This document shows, piece after piece, positions 1 through 7,785 of a DNA stretch of 16,754 bases; within the stretch, counting starts at the first letter, position 1, and each line of letters begins with the position of its first letter. Origin of the DNA: Nitrospira sp. (GTDB lineage Bacteria > Nitrospirota > Thermodesulfovibrionia > Thermodesulfovibrionales > SM23-35). Where the stretch lies: the NCBI GenBank assembly GCA_016873575.1, contig VGWY01000030.1, forward strand, positions 1 to 16,754, written 5' to 3'. The notes beneath the pieces are model-generated. The model saw nothing but the letters and a program-made list of their open reading frames with translations. It was not told the origin of the DNA and made no database searches. Both the position numbers and the translations under genes were made by a program.

Positions 1-178
1 TACTCCCTTTTAACCTCTGCCATAAAGTATTTGAATCGAGCCTCCCCTGATAAAATTCTTTCAGGATAGCCATAACCTTCTCTTCATCCTTTATCTTTTC
101 CTTTTCCTCTAAGGATAACGAGCCGATTTTCGCTGCCTTTTCCATGGCGATCTCAAAAGCGTTTTTTACTTTTCCCAT
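1..178 (-). CDS. Small charged protein of unknown function (3' end cut off)
   Basis: Reading the minus strand from ATG at 178, an open frame runs to the left edge without a stop. It gives 59 residues beginning MGKVKNAFEIAMEKAAKIG. A strong Shine-Dalgarno sequence (GGGAGG) lies 4 bases before the ATG, so the start is well supported. The visible part is rich in Glu and Lys, looks helical, and has no membrane segment or Cys. It sits 18 bp downstream of the YkgJ-type gene and is the third gene of a minus-strand operon. I do not recognise the family. The missing C-terminus could change this view. Confidence 0.7.
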   Translation of the reverse strand, partial: MGKVKNAFEIAMEKAAKIGSLSLEEKEKIKDEEKVMAILKEFYQGRLDSNTLWQRLKGS

Positions 179-196
179 ATTACCTCCCTACATTTA

Positions 197-847
197 TCAG
201 ATCTTCCCGTGAACCGTCAAGCCACGATCTTTTAACACTTTAAAGAGAGGGCGGCCAAAAATAAAAAGTTCATATTCCTTCTTGAGTTCTAATTCAGACA
301 ATGCGAAAGAACGTATGGATACATCCTTACGGACAAGTTCTGTCAGTCTCTTGAGCGTTTTTCCTTTGTCTTCTCCTTTGGATAAGGTTGAGATCAATAT
401 TTCGACCTCTTGATAAGGACACTCCTGTTCATGGGTCTCAATAACATGCATGATGGGATCATTTGGATTAATAATGTCAGCACGAATAATGGTATCTTTA
501 CCAATGACAGCCATGATTTCTGCTGTATCCCAGCATTGTAACAGACGACATTCCAGGAAACGGTGCTCATAAATCGCACATGATGCCTTCTTTTCATCAT
601 AAAAGATGCACGACCAATCTTCCCCCTTTCCGACAACCTTAATTAGTTCTTGAGGAACCGGCTCCAGCTTTCCGTTCATTGGATTATGAGCCAGTTCACC
701 TTTCCTGATCGTTACTAAATGTTGATACCCTATATGTCCTTCACGGAGGATTTGTTTATCTTCATGGTGGAGGACCGGCCCGCCTTTTAAACAACAGGTA
801 CCGCAACGGATACAATGTGTTATTTCTTTCGATGTTACGTGGTTCAT
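197..847 (-). CDS. YkgJ-type Cys-cluster protein (putative Zn/Fe-chelating domain)
   Basis: 216 residues. Eight cysteines form the pattern of the YkgJ / CxxCxxxCC family: C12, C15, C18 and C19 (CIRCGTCC) near the N-terminus, then C80, C90, C100 and C105. The family is annotated as a putative zinc- or iron-chelating domain, and its biochemical role is not settled. The stretch CAIYEHRFLECRLLQC (90-105) matches the usual second half of the cluster. The C-terminal ~100 residues have no motif I recognise. No signal peptide is present, so the protein is probably cytosolic. It starts only 3 bases after the stop of the upstream HEFAE gene and is probably translated from the same transcript. Confidence 0.8.
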   Translation of the reverse strand: MNHVTSKEITHCIRCGTCCLKGGPVLHHEDKQILREGHIGYQHLVTIRKGELAHNPMNGKLEPVPQELIKVVGKGEDWSCIFYDEKKASCAIYEHRFLECRLLQCWDTAEIMAVIGKDTIIRADIINPNDPIMHVIETHEQECPYQEVEILISTLSKGEDKGKTLKRLTELVRKDVSIRSFALSELELKKEYELFIFGRPLFKVLKDRGLTVHGKI

Positions 848-850
848 TGT

Positions 851-1306
851 TTAATCCTGCAATAATTTTATGAGATTTTTTACCCTTGTCTCAAGATCCT
901 CCCTGACAATAAACTCTCTCTCCACCATCCCCGGCAGGACATCATTCTGTAATGCGTACAAAAGTTGTTCTCCGAATCCCCTTTCAACGCATATTCTGTC
1001 AATCATTTCATGTTCTGAAATATTCCTTTCTCTTGCAACTATTTCAGCAAATTCATGTGCAATAATCCCTGTTGTTATATCGTCATCTATTCTATAGAGA
1101 ACCGACATTGCATACACTTCCTCATTACTTTTAAAAAGAAACTCGGGGTTGAACCCTAAAAGTTTTTCAAATTCCTGGATTTTTAAGGCCCAGCCAGTTG
1201 AAAAACAGAGGAGTTCAAAATAGGGTTTCATGAGAGAGACCTTTTCTTTCACATCATCAAAGCTTTCTCTCACCTTGAGAAAGAGCGTTAATAGCCTATC
1301 TTCCAT
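851..1306 (-). CDS. Unrecognised protein with HEFAE motif
   Basis: 151 residues, first gene of the minus-strand operon with the YkgJ-type gene. I do not recognise the family. The central segment GIIAHEFAEIVARER (80-94) resembles a zincin helix, with H84, E85 and then E88 where a canonical HExxH would have the second His. A metal-binding or degenerate metalloprotease-like fold is therefore possible but unproven. Trp39 and Cys34 lie in a hydrophobic N-terminal half. There is no signal peptide or membrane segment. No good Shine-Dalgarno sequence is visible before the ATG at 1306, so the start is less certain than the frame. A TTGACA hexamer lies at 1338-1343 on this strand, but I see no convincing -10 box. 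Confidence 0.65.
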   Translation of the reverse strand: MEDRLLTLFLKVRESFDDVKEKVSLMKPYFELLCFSTGWALKIQEFEKLLGFNPEFLFKSNEEVYAMSVLYRIDDDITTGIIAHEFAEIVARERNISEHEMIDRICVERGFGEQLLYALQNDVLPGMVEREFIVREDLETRVKNLIKLLQD

Positions 1307-1377
1307 ACTAATAAACTTTGCTGGATTGTTTATAAATTGTCAAGCCGCAGCAGATTGGTTTCAGGTAAAATACCCTT

Positions 1378-2091
1378 ATGAACCGTTTACGTATCAAAAC
1401 AATTTTAATCTTTATTTTCATATTCATTCTTTCAAAAACAGTTATTGCACACGGATGGCATGATGAAACACACCTTGCGATAGCAAAGGCTGCTAAATAT
1501 AGCAAATGGTATAGTGCCGTGGGAGCTGATATGGCAAAAATAAAGGCAGGTAGTACTGAACCGTATAATCACTATTTTGACAATACCAATAATAGTGAGA
1601 TTACACCTGAAATGGTCTCATCACAAATAAATCGATATAATAAACCTGGTGATGTCGAAGGACATCTCTACGGAGCCATTATTGCGTCTTTGCGTGAGTA
1701 TCAAAAGACCGTGCAGGCAGGCAAGTATCCAGAGTATCACATCGCCTTCTGTGCTCACTATATAGGTGATTTGTCCCAGCCCTGCCATAATACCCCTTAT
1801 GATGATTTTAATAAAACACACCATACCATCAACGATGGAGTAGTTGAGAATGAAGTTTTGAAGAATATTGGCTATATAGAAAAAAATATGTATCCCATCA
1901 ATCTGAGGCCGGATCATTTTGAAGAAGACCTGTCAAGAGAAATTGTCCGTATTGCGAACATCTCGAGGAAACTCGGCCTCAAATTAAGGACAGAAAACAG
2001 GGATATGACAAAGGGAGAGGCTTATATCCAGATTGGCCATAGTGCCTCTTTATTCAAGGCGGTTTTGAAATACCTTGGGAAAATTGATTAA
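1378..2091 (+). CDS. Secreted zinc hydrolase, phospholipase C / P1 nuclease superfamily
   Basis: 237 residues. An N-terminal signal peptide (hydrophobic 8-23) precedes AHG-W27. Members of this superfamily bind three zinc ions and use a mature N-terminal Trp as a ligand, so cleavage just before W27 is expected. The other ligand positions are all visible with P1-like spacing: H32 (Trp+5), D51, H65, H127/D131/H137 (CAHYIGDLSQPCH), and H149/D153. The active site therefore looks complete. The final Asp is nuclease-like; phospholipase C has Glu there. Substrate (phospholipid, single-stranded nucleic acid or other) cannot be decided from this. It is shorter than typical S1/P1 nucleases. It probably acts in the periplasm or outside the cell. 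It is divergent from the HEFAE operon across 71 bp, and its ribosome binding site is weak (AGGT about 11 bases upstream). Confidence 0.8.
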   Translation: MNRLRIKTILIFIFIFILSKTVIAHGWHDETHLAIAKAAKYSKWYSAVGADMAKIKAGSTEPYNHYFDNTNNSEITPEMVSSQINRYNKPGDVEGHLYGAIIASLREYQKTVQAGKYPEYHIAFCAHYIGDLSQPCHNTPYDDFNKTHHTINDGVVENEVLKNIGYIEKNMYPINLRPDHFEEDLSREIVRIANISRKLGLKLRTENRDMTKGEAYIQIGHSASLFKAVLKYLGKID

Positions 2092-2168
2092 AAAGTCCCA
2101 AAACGGGGGAAATAGCTAAAGGGAAAGTGACGAAGAAGAAAAAACCTGCGGCAAAAAAGAGAGCATGA
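2088..2168 (+). other. Lys-rich open frame overlapping the ald start (leader peptide or gene remnant)
   Basis: In the frame that is open from 2088 to a TGA at 2166-2168, the sequence reads as a very basic peptide ending KVTKKKKPAAKKRA. The only usual start codon is GTG at 2127, giving 13 residues (MTKKKKPAAKKRA). Its TGA overlaps the ald ATG as ATGA, the geometry of translational coupling. The sequence just before the ald ATG has only a weak GAGAG as ribosome binding site. The composition resembles the Lys/Ala-rich tail of a nucleoid-type DNA-binding protein, so it may also be the remnant of such a gene. I cannot tell whether it is translated. Confidence 0.25.
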
Positions 2169-3277
2169 TTATTGGTGTACCCAAAGAAATTAAGCCTGAG
2201 GAAAATCGTATCGCTATTGTGCCTGGTGGTGTAGAAACCTTAGTTCATAAAGGACATAAGGTAATAATAGAGCAAAGTGCAGGTCTGGGGAGTGGCTTTA
2301 GCGACGAAGAATATACACGGTCAGGTGCTCTTATTGTACATAAACATGAGGATGTGTTTGCTGAAGCAGATCTTATTCTGAAGGTAAAAGAACCCTTGAT
2401 AGAGGAATATGACCTTCTGAAAAGTGGACAGGTTGTATTCACCTATTTGCACCTTGCGGCCTCAGAGGAACTCACACAGAATCTTCTGGAGAGGAAGATT
2501 ATAGGGATAGCATATGAAACTGTGCAGACAGAAGATGGGTTTTTGCCCCTTTTAGCTCCCATGAGTGAAATTGCAGGAAGGATGGCACCTCAGGAAGGGG
2601 CAAAGTATCTGGAAAAATCTTTTGGAGGAAGGGGAATTCTTTTAGGAGGGGTAGCCGGAGTTCCACCTGCTAATGTAGTGATCCTGGGAGGAGGGAATGT
2701 AGGGTATAATGCCACCCGTATAGCCTTAGGTATGGGTGCTTCTGTAACCGTTCTTGATATCAATCCTCGAAAATTAATACGGATCGATGAAATCTTCCAG
2801 GGAAGAATCACAACAATGATTGCTGATAATTACAATATAAGAATGGTTGCAAGCTATGCTGATCTCCTCATCGGAGCTGTCCTTGTCCCTGGAGCAAAAA
2901 CACCAATACTCATCTCCCGGGAAATGCTGAAGACTATGAGAACAGGAGCTGTTCTGGTAGATGTATCAATAGATCAGGGAGGATGTGCAGAAACATCTCG
3001 TCCAACTACTCATTCCCATCCTATATATGAAGAGGAAGGAATAATTCACTATACCGTAACAAATATGCCTGCAGCAGTTCCCCGCACATCTACTCGTGCC
3101 CTGACCCTCAATACCTTTCCGTATATTCTCGAGATTTCAGATAAAGGATGGGAAAAAGCTGTTCGCGAAAATTCCTCTTTAGCAAAAGGGGTAAACTTGA
3201 TAGAAGGTACCATTACCTATCGTGCAGTAGCAGAGGCATTTCATCTCTCCTATACCCCATTGGAAAAGGTTTTATAA
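2165..3277 (+). CDS. ald: Alanine dehydrogenase (EC 1.4.1.1)
   Basis: 370 residues, the normal length for the family. The enzyme interconverts L-alanine and pyruvate plus ammonium with NAD(H), linking amino-acid nitrogen to central carbon in the cytosol. Conserved residues fall at the same numbers as in characterised Ald: R15 and K75 (substrate), H96 (FTYLHLAAS), the NAD-binding loop GGGNVG at 175-180 with D198 at the end of the next strand, and catalytic D270 in VDVSIDQGG. The C-terminal part HSHPIYEEEGIIHYTVTNMP (284-303) is also typical. The ATG at 2165 overlaps the stop of a short Lys-rich frame. The gene downstream is convergent, 12 bp away, and I see no hairpin terminator between them. 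Confidence 0.96.
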   Translation: MIIGVPKEIKPEENRIAIVPGGVETLVHKGHKVIIEQSAGLGSGFSDEEYTRSGALIVHKHEDVFAEADLILKVKEPLIEEYDLLKSGQVVFTYLHLAASEELTQNLLERKIIGIAYETVQTEDGFLPLLAPMSEIAGRMAPQEGAKYLEKSFGGRGILLGGVAGVPPANVVILGGGNVGYNATRIALGMGASVTVLDINPRKLIRIDEIFQGRITTMIADNYNIRMVASYADLLIGAVLVPGAKTPILISREMLKTMRTGAVLVDVSIDQGGCAETSRPTTHSHPIYEEEGIIHYTVTNMPAAVPRTSTRALTLNTFPYILEISDKGWEKAVRENSSLAKGVNLIEGTITYRAVAEAFHLSYTPLEKVL

Positions 3278-3289
3278 AACCATTCCTTT

Positions 3290-3811
3290 TTATTTGTCAG
3301 ATACTAACGTCCTGTCTATAAGTGCCCTTTCAACAGATGGCTGTATCCTTATCGTAACCTTCACCGTGCCGTCTTTCAGCCAGTAGTCAACCTCAAGAAC
3401 ATCACTTACACCAAAGGTGAAAGGCATGTAGAGAGGTCTCAATTCAAACCCGATGGTCTTTCCTTTGTCATCCATAATCCTGCTCAATTGTGACTGGTAA
3501 AATGAATTGTGAAAGCTCACAAATGTATATGCCTCTTTGAGTGCTTCTTTTCCGGGCATACCTTTTTTGATTTTGAAGTCGAATTGAGGCGCATATGGCT
3601 TCAATGTATACTCGTCTCCTTCATAATCAAGGAAGGCGATGGTTTCAATGTCATCAATGTATCTGCCGCCATAGAGTATGATGGTAAAAACACCTTGCAC
3701 ATCATTTTCTCTTGCCTCTTCAGTCCTGAGATGTTTCTGAATAGCAAAGGAACTGTTCGTTGTGAAGAGAAGAATAATGATAAAAAGGAATATCGTGATA
3801 ATGTTTTTCAT
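3290..3811 (-). CDS. Exported protein of unknown function
   Basis: 173 residues. There is a clear Sec signal peptide (KNIITIFLFIIILLF, then a cleavage site after SFA at 21-23) and no lipobox Cys, so the mature protein is probably periplasmic. The remainder is predicted mostly beta, with alternating hydrophobic strands (GVFTIILYGG, IETIAFLDYEG, TVKVTIRIQPS) and several Tyr and Phe residues. I see no catalytic motif and do not recognise the family. The gene is convergent with ald and divergent from the HD-GYP gene, so it is probably a single transcription unit with its promoter in 3812-3890. Confidence 0.65.
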   Translation of the reverse strand: MKNIITIFLFIIILLFTTNSSFAIQKHLRTEEARENDVQGVFTIILYGGRYIDDIETIAFLDYEGDEYTLKPYAPQFDFKIKKGMPGKEALKEAYTFVSFHNSFYQSQLSRIMDDKGKTIGFELRPLYMPFTFGVSDVLEVDYWLKDGTVKVTIRIQPSVERALIDRTLVSDK

Positions 3812-3933
3812 ATGTTATTGTAGCTCATCATACTGATTTTTTAAACACTTCTCCCTTTCCCATTGACTCATGATTCTGATGAAAAAGTGAATGTTTGAGA
3901 CATTTCAAAAAATTATTGGTAAAATATATCGCT

Positions 3934-6363
3934 ATGGCAGATGGAAAGTTAAAAACTCGGACAGATAAAAAAATGAAAAAGGTAAGATGCTGGGAGATTC
4001 TGAAATGTAATAAGACTGAATGCCCGGCATATGAATCAAAAGACCTCAGGTGCTGGCTGTTCTCAGGAACCTATTGTCGGGATGAGATTCAGGGAAAATT
4101 CCTTGAAAAGATGGAAATGTGCCTCGGCTGCGATGTCTTTAAAGTAAACATGGACGTCAATATAATGGATGAGACCTGTCAGCTTGTCTATGAACAATTC
4201 AAGGAATTCAGGCAGATCGTTGATAATAGAGATAGTGAAATGGAGAATGTCTGTATTGACCTGTCCATCGGCCTCTCAGAAGTCTTCGAGGCATTAAAAA
4301 AGATTGCATCAGGAGACCCTTCGGTAAGGATAGATGAAACATCAGGTGTCGAATTAATTGGAAAATTAAAACATATAGTCAATCTGACCGCAGAGGACAT
4401 CGGAGAAATCGTAGACCAATCGCATGAGTTTGCCATAGGTCTTGCAGAGCACTTTGATGTATTGCACAAGGTCACCAGGGGTGACCTGAATGCCAGGGTA
4501 TCAGGAAGTTCCGGAGTAGAGCTTATGGAATCCCTCAAGGACGTAACCAACCAGATGATTGAGAGCATATCCAGAGAGATCAACGAACGCAAGGAAGCAG
4601 AAGAATCAATTCGCAAGCTTGAAGCATTAGAATCCTCTCTCTTAAGCGCTATCCCTCACGCAATTGTTGGATTACAGAATCGTAAGATAATTTTCGCCAA
4701 TGATGCAGTTGCGTCAGTATTTGGCAGGGAGCCTGAAGAATTAATTGGCAAAAGTACAAGAATTCTCTATAGGAATGACAATGAATATGAGGAAATAGGG
4801 AAAAACTTTTATCCTGTTCTTCAGAAACAGCGAACCCACAGCGAAGAATTTCCCTGTCGGCACAAGGACGGGAGGGATATTGTATGCAAGGTAAGTGCAT
4901 CTGTCATAGGCAATGAGTTAAAAGATATGGGGATCGTGGTTATGTATGAAGACATTACTGAGCACAAGCAGATGGAAGAGGCTCTCAGGGAGAGCGAAGA
5001 AAAATACCGCGATTTATATCAAAATGCCCCTGATGGGTATCAATCCTTAGGGTCTGATGGCACGATTCTCGAAGTAAATGATACATGGCTTAAAATGTTT
5101 GGATATGAAAGACATGAGGTTGTAGGGAAAATGAAGATTACCGAACTCCTGACCGAAAGCGGACTGGAAATCTTCAATGATACCTTCCCGGAGTTAAAGA
5201 GAACAGGCTCTATAGAGAATGTCGAATATGAAATTAAAAGAAAGAATGGAACACTGCTTCCTGTTGTTATCAATGCAACAGCCATTTTTGATACACATGG
5301 ACAGTTTTTAAGAAGCAGGGGCATTGTCAGAGATAATACCATGAAGAAAGCCTTTGAAAATAAACTCTTGCGCACAACAGAAGAATGGAGGACAACGTTT
5401 GATTCCATGCCGTATGGTGTTATGCTGCTCGATGTTAATTGTAATATCATGAGGACAAATAACTATATTGTCAGACTTTTAGGAACTCCATTCAGCGAAA
5501 TCATTGGGCAAAAATGTTATCACATCATCCACGATTTGGAGAAAAATATTGAGGGTTGTCCATTATTGAAATCACGTGAGACGTGCCAGACAGAAACGCT
5601 TGAATCTTATGATGCAAGGCTGAACAAATACTTTTTGTCAAACGTTACCCCCATCCTCAATGATGAAGGCCTTATTAAGGCATATGTACACTCCCTGATT
5701 GATATCACTGAGATGAAAGATAAGGAAAAAATGCTCACTGAAAGCCGTAACGCATTCTCTAACATGCTCAAAGACCTCGATGTTTCTTACCAGGAACTCA
5801 AAGGACTGCATGAGGGACTTATTCATTCCTTTGTCAATGCAATGGATGCAAAGAGTCCATGGACAAAGGGTCATTCAGAGCGCGTCACATCCTATGCTAC
5901 AGCTATAGCTAAGGCAATGGGATTAAATGACAACGAAATTGAGACACTCAGGATAGCATCATTACTTCATGACATAGGCAAGATAGGAACCTATGATGTA
6001 ATTCTGGATAAGCCTGGTAGGCTTACGAATGAGGAATTTTCCCTTGTAAAAACGCATTCTGTAAAGGGTGAAGAGATTCTCAAGCCAATTAAGCAGTTGC
6101 AAAATATACTCTCGATTGTCAGGTCACATCACGAAAGACTGGACGGAAATGGCTATCCTGATAAACTGAAGGGAATGGAGATACCTTTTATGGCAAGAAT
6201 CATCACTGTTGCTGACTCATTCGACTCCATGACATCGGACAGACCATACAGACCATCACCCGGTAAGGATTATGCCATCTCTGAATTGAAAAAATATAGA
6301 GGAATACAATTTGACATACAGGTAGTAGATGCCTTCTTGCAGGTATTAGAAGGCATGGAATAA
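3934..6363 (+). CDS. Cytosolic Cys-rich/HAMP/PAS sensor protein with HD-GYP domain (putative c-di-GMP phosphodiesterase)
   Basis: 809 residues from ATG 3934. Domains in order: a seven-Cys N-terminal module (C19, C25, C30, C40, C48, C63, C66; pattern CWE..KC...CPAY...CW); two HAMP-like repeats (about 110-165 and 170-217); three PAS domains (about 232-344, 354-473, 479-597), the third with C528, C542 and C551 around GCPL; a short coiled coil; and a C-terminal HD-GYP domain with H679-D680 (HDIGK) and HHERLDGNGYP at 732-742. HD-GYP domains hydrolyse cyclic di-GMP, and the key residues are intact. No membrane segment is visible, so it senses cytosolic signals, perhaps redox or metals through the Cys module. 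The start is uncertain: a TTG at 3895 and an ATG at 3973 are in frame, and none has a strong Shine-Dalgarno sequence. The ATG at 3973 would begin just before the Cys module. Confidence 0.88.
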   Translation: MADGKLKTRTDKKMKKVRCWEILKCNKTECPAYESKDLRCWLFSGTYCRDEIQGKFLEKMEMCLGCDVFKVNMDVNIMDETCQLVYEQFKEFRQIVDNRDSEMENVCIDLSIGLSEVFEALKKIASGDPSVRIDETSGVELIGKLKHIVNLTAEDIGEIVDQSHEFAIGLAEHFDVLHKVTRGDLNARVSGSSGVELMESLKDVTNQMIESISREINERKEAEESIRKLEALESSLLSAIPHAIVGLQNRKIIFANDAVASVFGREPEELIGKSTRILYRNDNEYEEIGKNFYPVLQKQRTHSEEFPCRHKDGRDIVCKVSASVIGNELKDMGIVVMYEDITEHKQMEEALRESEEKYRDLYQNAPDGYQSLGSDGTILEVNDTWLKMFGYERHEVVGKMKITELLTESGLEIFNDTFPELKRTGSIENVEYEIKRKNGTLLPVVINATAIFDTHGQFLRSRGIVRDNTMKKAFENKLLRTTEEWRTTFDSMPYGVMLLDVNCNIMRTNNYIVRLLGTPFSEIIGQKCYHIIHDLEKNIEGCPLLKSRETCQTETLESYDARLNKYFLSNVTPILNDEGLIKAYVHSLIDITEMKDKEKMLTESRNAFSNMLKDLDVSYQELKGLHEGLIHSFVNAMDAKSPWTKGHSERVTSYATAIAKAMGLNDNEIETLRIASLLHDIGKIGTYDVILDKPGRLTNEEFSLVKTHSVKGEEILKPIKQLQNILSIVRSHHERLDGNGYPDKLKGMEIPFMARIITVADSFDSMTSDRPYRPSPGKDYAISELKKYRGIQFDIQVVDAFLQVLEGME

Positions 6364-6547
6364 TTACCAGCTCCCTCTTGCACCAGCCCCTGCTCCGCCT
6401 TCAGCAGAACCGCAATCACCGAAGCCACCTTCTTCAAGCCATCTCCCACCTTGTTCACAGAATAGTGTACAACCAGGGCCCTGAGGTTGCCGAATGTATT
6501 GAATATGGTAAAGTAAGTTTAAAGGACGAAAGAATGGAGGGATGAAA
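6364..6547. other. Intergenic spacer with a Gly-rich, coding-like minus-strand stretch
   Basis: This 184-bp gap between the HD-GYP gene and the patatin gene is more GC-rich than its surroundings up to about 6490. On the minus strand, from about 6507 to a TAA at 6364-6366, it reads as a Gly-rich peptide with three Cys ending CGSAEGGAGAGARGSW. That frame has no usual start codon until it is well inside the antisense of the patatin signal peptide, and no ribosome binding site. I read it as either chance or the tail of a lost gene. The patatin gene's GGAGG (6536-6540) closes the spacer. I see no clear promoter or terminator hairpin. Confidence 0.4.
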
Positions 6548-7489
6548 ATGGTGAAGATGATGGGAAGAGAAATAATCGAACAAAAGAAATTATATTGCAT
6601 TCTCATGATATTCACATTGATACTGTCAATAGCCTCATGTGCGCCCAAGGAGGTCAAACCTCAGTTAGAGGTTCAACCACCACCAAAACCTGCAAAGATA
6701 GCAGTAGTACTCGGGGCTGGTGCATCAAAGGGATTTGCCCATATAGGTGTCCTGAAGGTGCTCGAATCCAATAGAATCCCGATTCATATGATATTCGGGA
6801 CAAGTGTGGGAAGTTTTGTTGGAAGTCTCTATGCCTATGGCTTCAATGCCTTTCAACTTCAGCAGATCTCTTTTACAATCGAGAAAGGTGATGTTGCTGA
6901 TTTGACTATCCCTGACAATGGTTTTATCAAGGGGGAAAAACTTGAAGAATACATTAACAGGACATTGAATAATACACCGATGGAGAAGCTGAGGATTCCT
7001 TTTTATGCGGTTACCACAGATGTACAGACCGGACAGGAGGTTGTCTTTGGAAGGGGAAACACAGGAACAGCAGTAAGGGCGAGCTGCTCAATCCCGGGCG
7101 TATTCAGACCGGTAAAAATTGGCGACAGAATGTATGTAGATGGGGGTGTTGTTAGCCCGGTAGCAGTTGATGCTGCAAAAAAACAGGGCGCAGATATTGT
7201 CATTGCAGTAGACATCTCCTCAGATGTTGGAAACGCACAGCCTGAAGGCACATTGGACACTATATTACAATCTATCAACATCATGTATTCAAAACTTGCT
7301 TCCATCCAGCTCTCCAAGGCAGATATCGTGATAAAACCAAAGGTAGGTTATATCAGTGCAAGTGATTTTTCAAAAAGACACGAGGCTATTCTTGAGGGTG
7401 AAAAGGCAGCAATGGAGGCACTCCCTGCTATTCAGAATATTATTGCCAAACTCAGACAGGAAGGGAGGTTGACAATAATTATACCATGA
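6548..7489 (+). CDS. Patatin-like phospholipase, lipoprotein
   Basis: 313 residues. A lipoprotein signal ends in SIAS-C31, followed by a Pro-rich linker (PPPKP) and a patatin domain. The catalytic parts are present: oxyanion loop GAGASKG (56-62), nucleophile S86 in GTSVG, and D198 in DGG. Patatins are Ser-Asp dyad lipid acyl hydrolases; this one resembles the bacterial RssA/NTE type. Lipidation should anchor it in a membrane facing the periplasm, where phospholipid turnover is plausible. The start at 6548 is chosen because GGAGG at 6536-6540 is 7 bases upstream; the ATG at 6542 is only 1 base from it. The gene ends 44 bp before the VapB start and may share a transcript with the HD-GYP gene, which is not shown. 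Confidence 0.9.
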   Translation: MVKMMGREIIEQKKLYCILMIFTLILSIASCAPKEVKPQLEVQPPPKPAKIAVVLGAGASKGFAHIGVLKVLESNRIPIHMIFGTSVGSFVGSLYAYGFNAFQLQQISFTIEKGDVADLTIPDNGFIKGEKLEEYINRTLNNTPMEKLRIPFYAVTTDVQTGQEVVFGRGNTGTAVRASCSIPGVFRPVKIGDRMYVDGGVVSPVAVDAAKKQGADIVIAVDISSDVGNAQPEGTLDTILQSINIMYSKLASIQLSKADIVIKPKVGYISASDFSKRHEAILEGEKAAMEALPAIQNIIAKLRQEGRLTIIIP

Positions 7490-7533
7490 TACTATGATAT
7501 TATTGTTAATCTGAAGAAATTGGAGGTAAGGTA

Positions 7534-7785
7534 ATGTCAATAATTGTTGCTACTAACATAAGGCTCCCAGAGGATATACTGAAGGCTCTGAAGTATAAGG
7601 CCATAGAAGAAAAAAAGAGTGTAAATCAACTTATATGCGAGGCGATAGAGATGTCCCTTGCTACTGCTGTTCAGCCTAAAAGGCTTGGGAAAGACCCCTT
7701 TGAAAATGTTATCGGGATAGCAAAGTCAGGTATTAAGGATGGTTCTACAAAACACGATTACTATTTATACGGAAAAAGAAAATGA
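7534..7785 (+). CDS. Ribbon-helix-helix antitoxin, VapB-like
   Basis: 83 residues. The N-terminal half (TNIRLPEDILKALKYKAIEEKKSVNQ, written here as TNIRLPEDILKALK then YKAIEEKKSVNQ) has the pattern of a ribbon-helix-helix DNA-binding domain: a short beta strand followed by two helices, as in Arc/CopG-type antitoxins. The basic C-terminal part would bind and neutralise the toxin. A strong GGAGG lies 9 bases before the ATG. The stop codon overlaps the start of the PIN-domain gene as ATGA. Such antitoxins normally repress their own operon together with the toxin; I did not find a clear operator palindrome in the 44 bp upstream. Confidence 0.82.
   Translation: MSIIVATNIRLPEDILKALKYKAIEEKKSVNQLICEAIEMSLATAVQPKRLGKDPFENVIGIAKSGIKDGSTKHDYYLYGKRK

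Noticed and set aside
1338..1343. TTGACA hexamer on the minus strand upstream of the HEFAE gene as a promoter
   Set aside because: No -10 box at a suitable distance (17 bases on gives CAAAGT), so I did not call a promoter.
3891..3968. 25-residue plus-strand frame (MFETFQKIIGKIYRYG...) overlapping the start of the HD-GYP gene
   Set aside because: No ribosome binding site, and it overlaps possible starts of the larger gene in another frame; not enough support for an upstream peptide.
4188..4616. 142-residue minus-strand open frame opposite the HAMP region
   Set aside because: Antisense shadow of the HD-GYP gene; no independent support.
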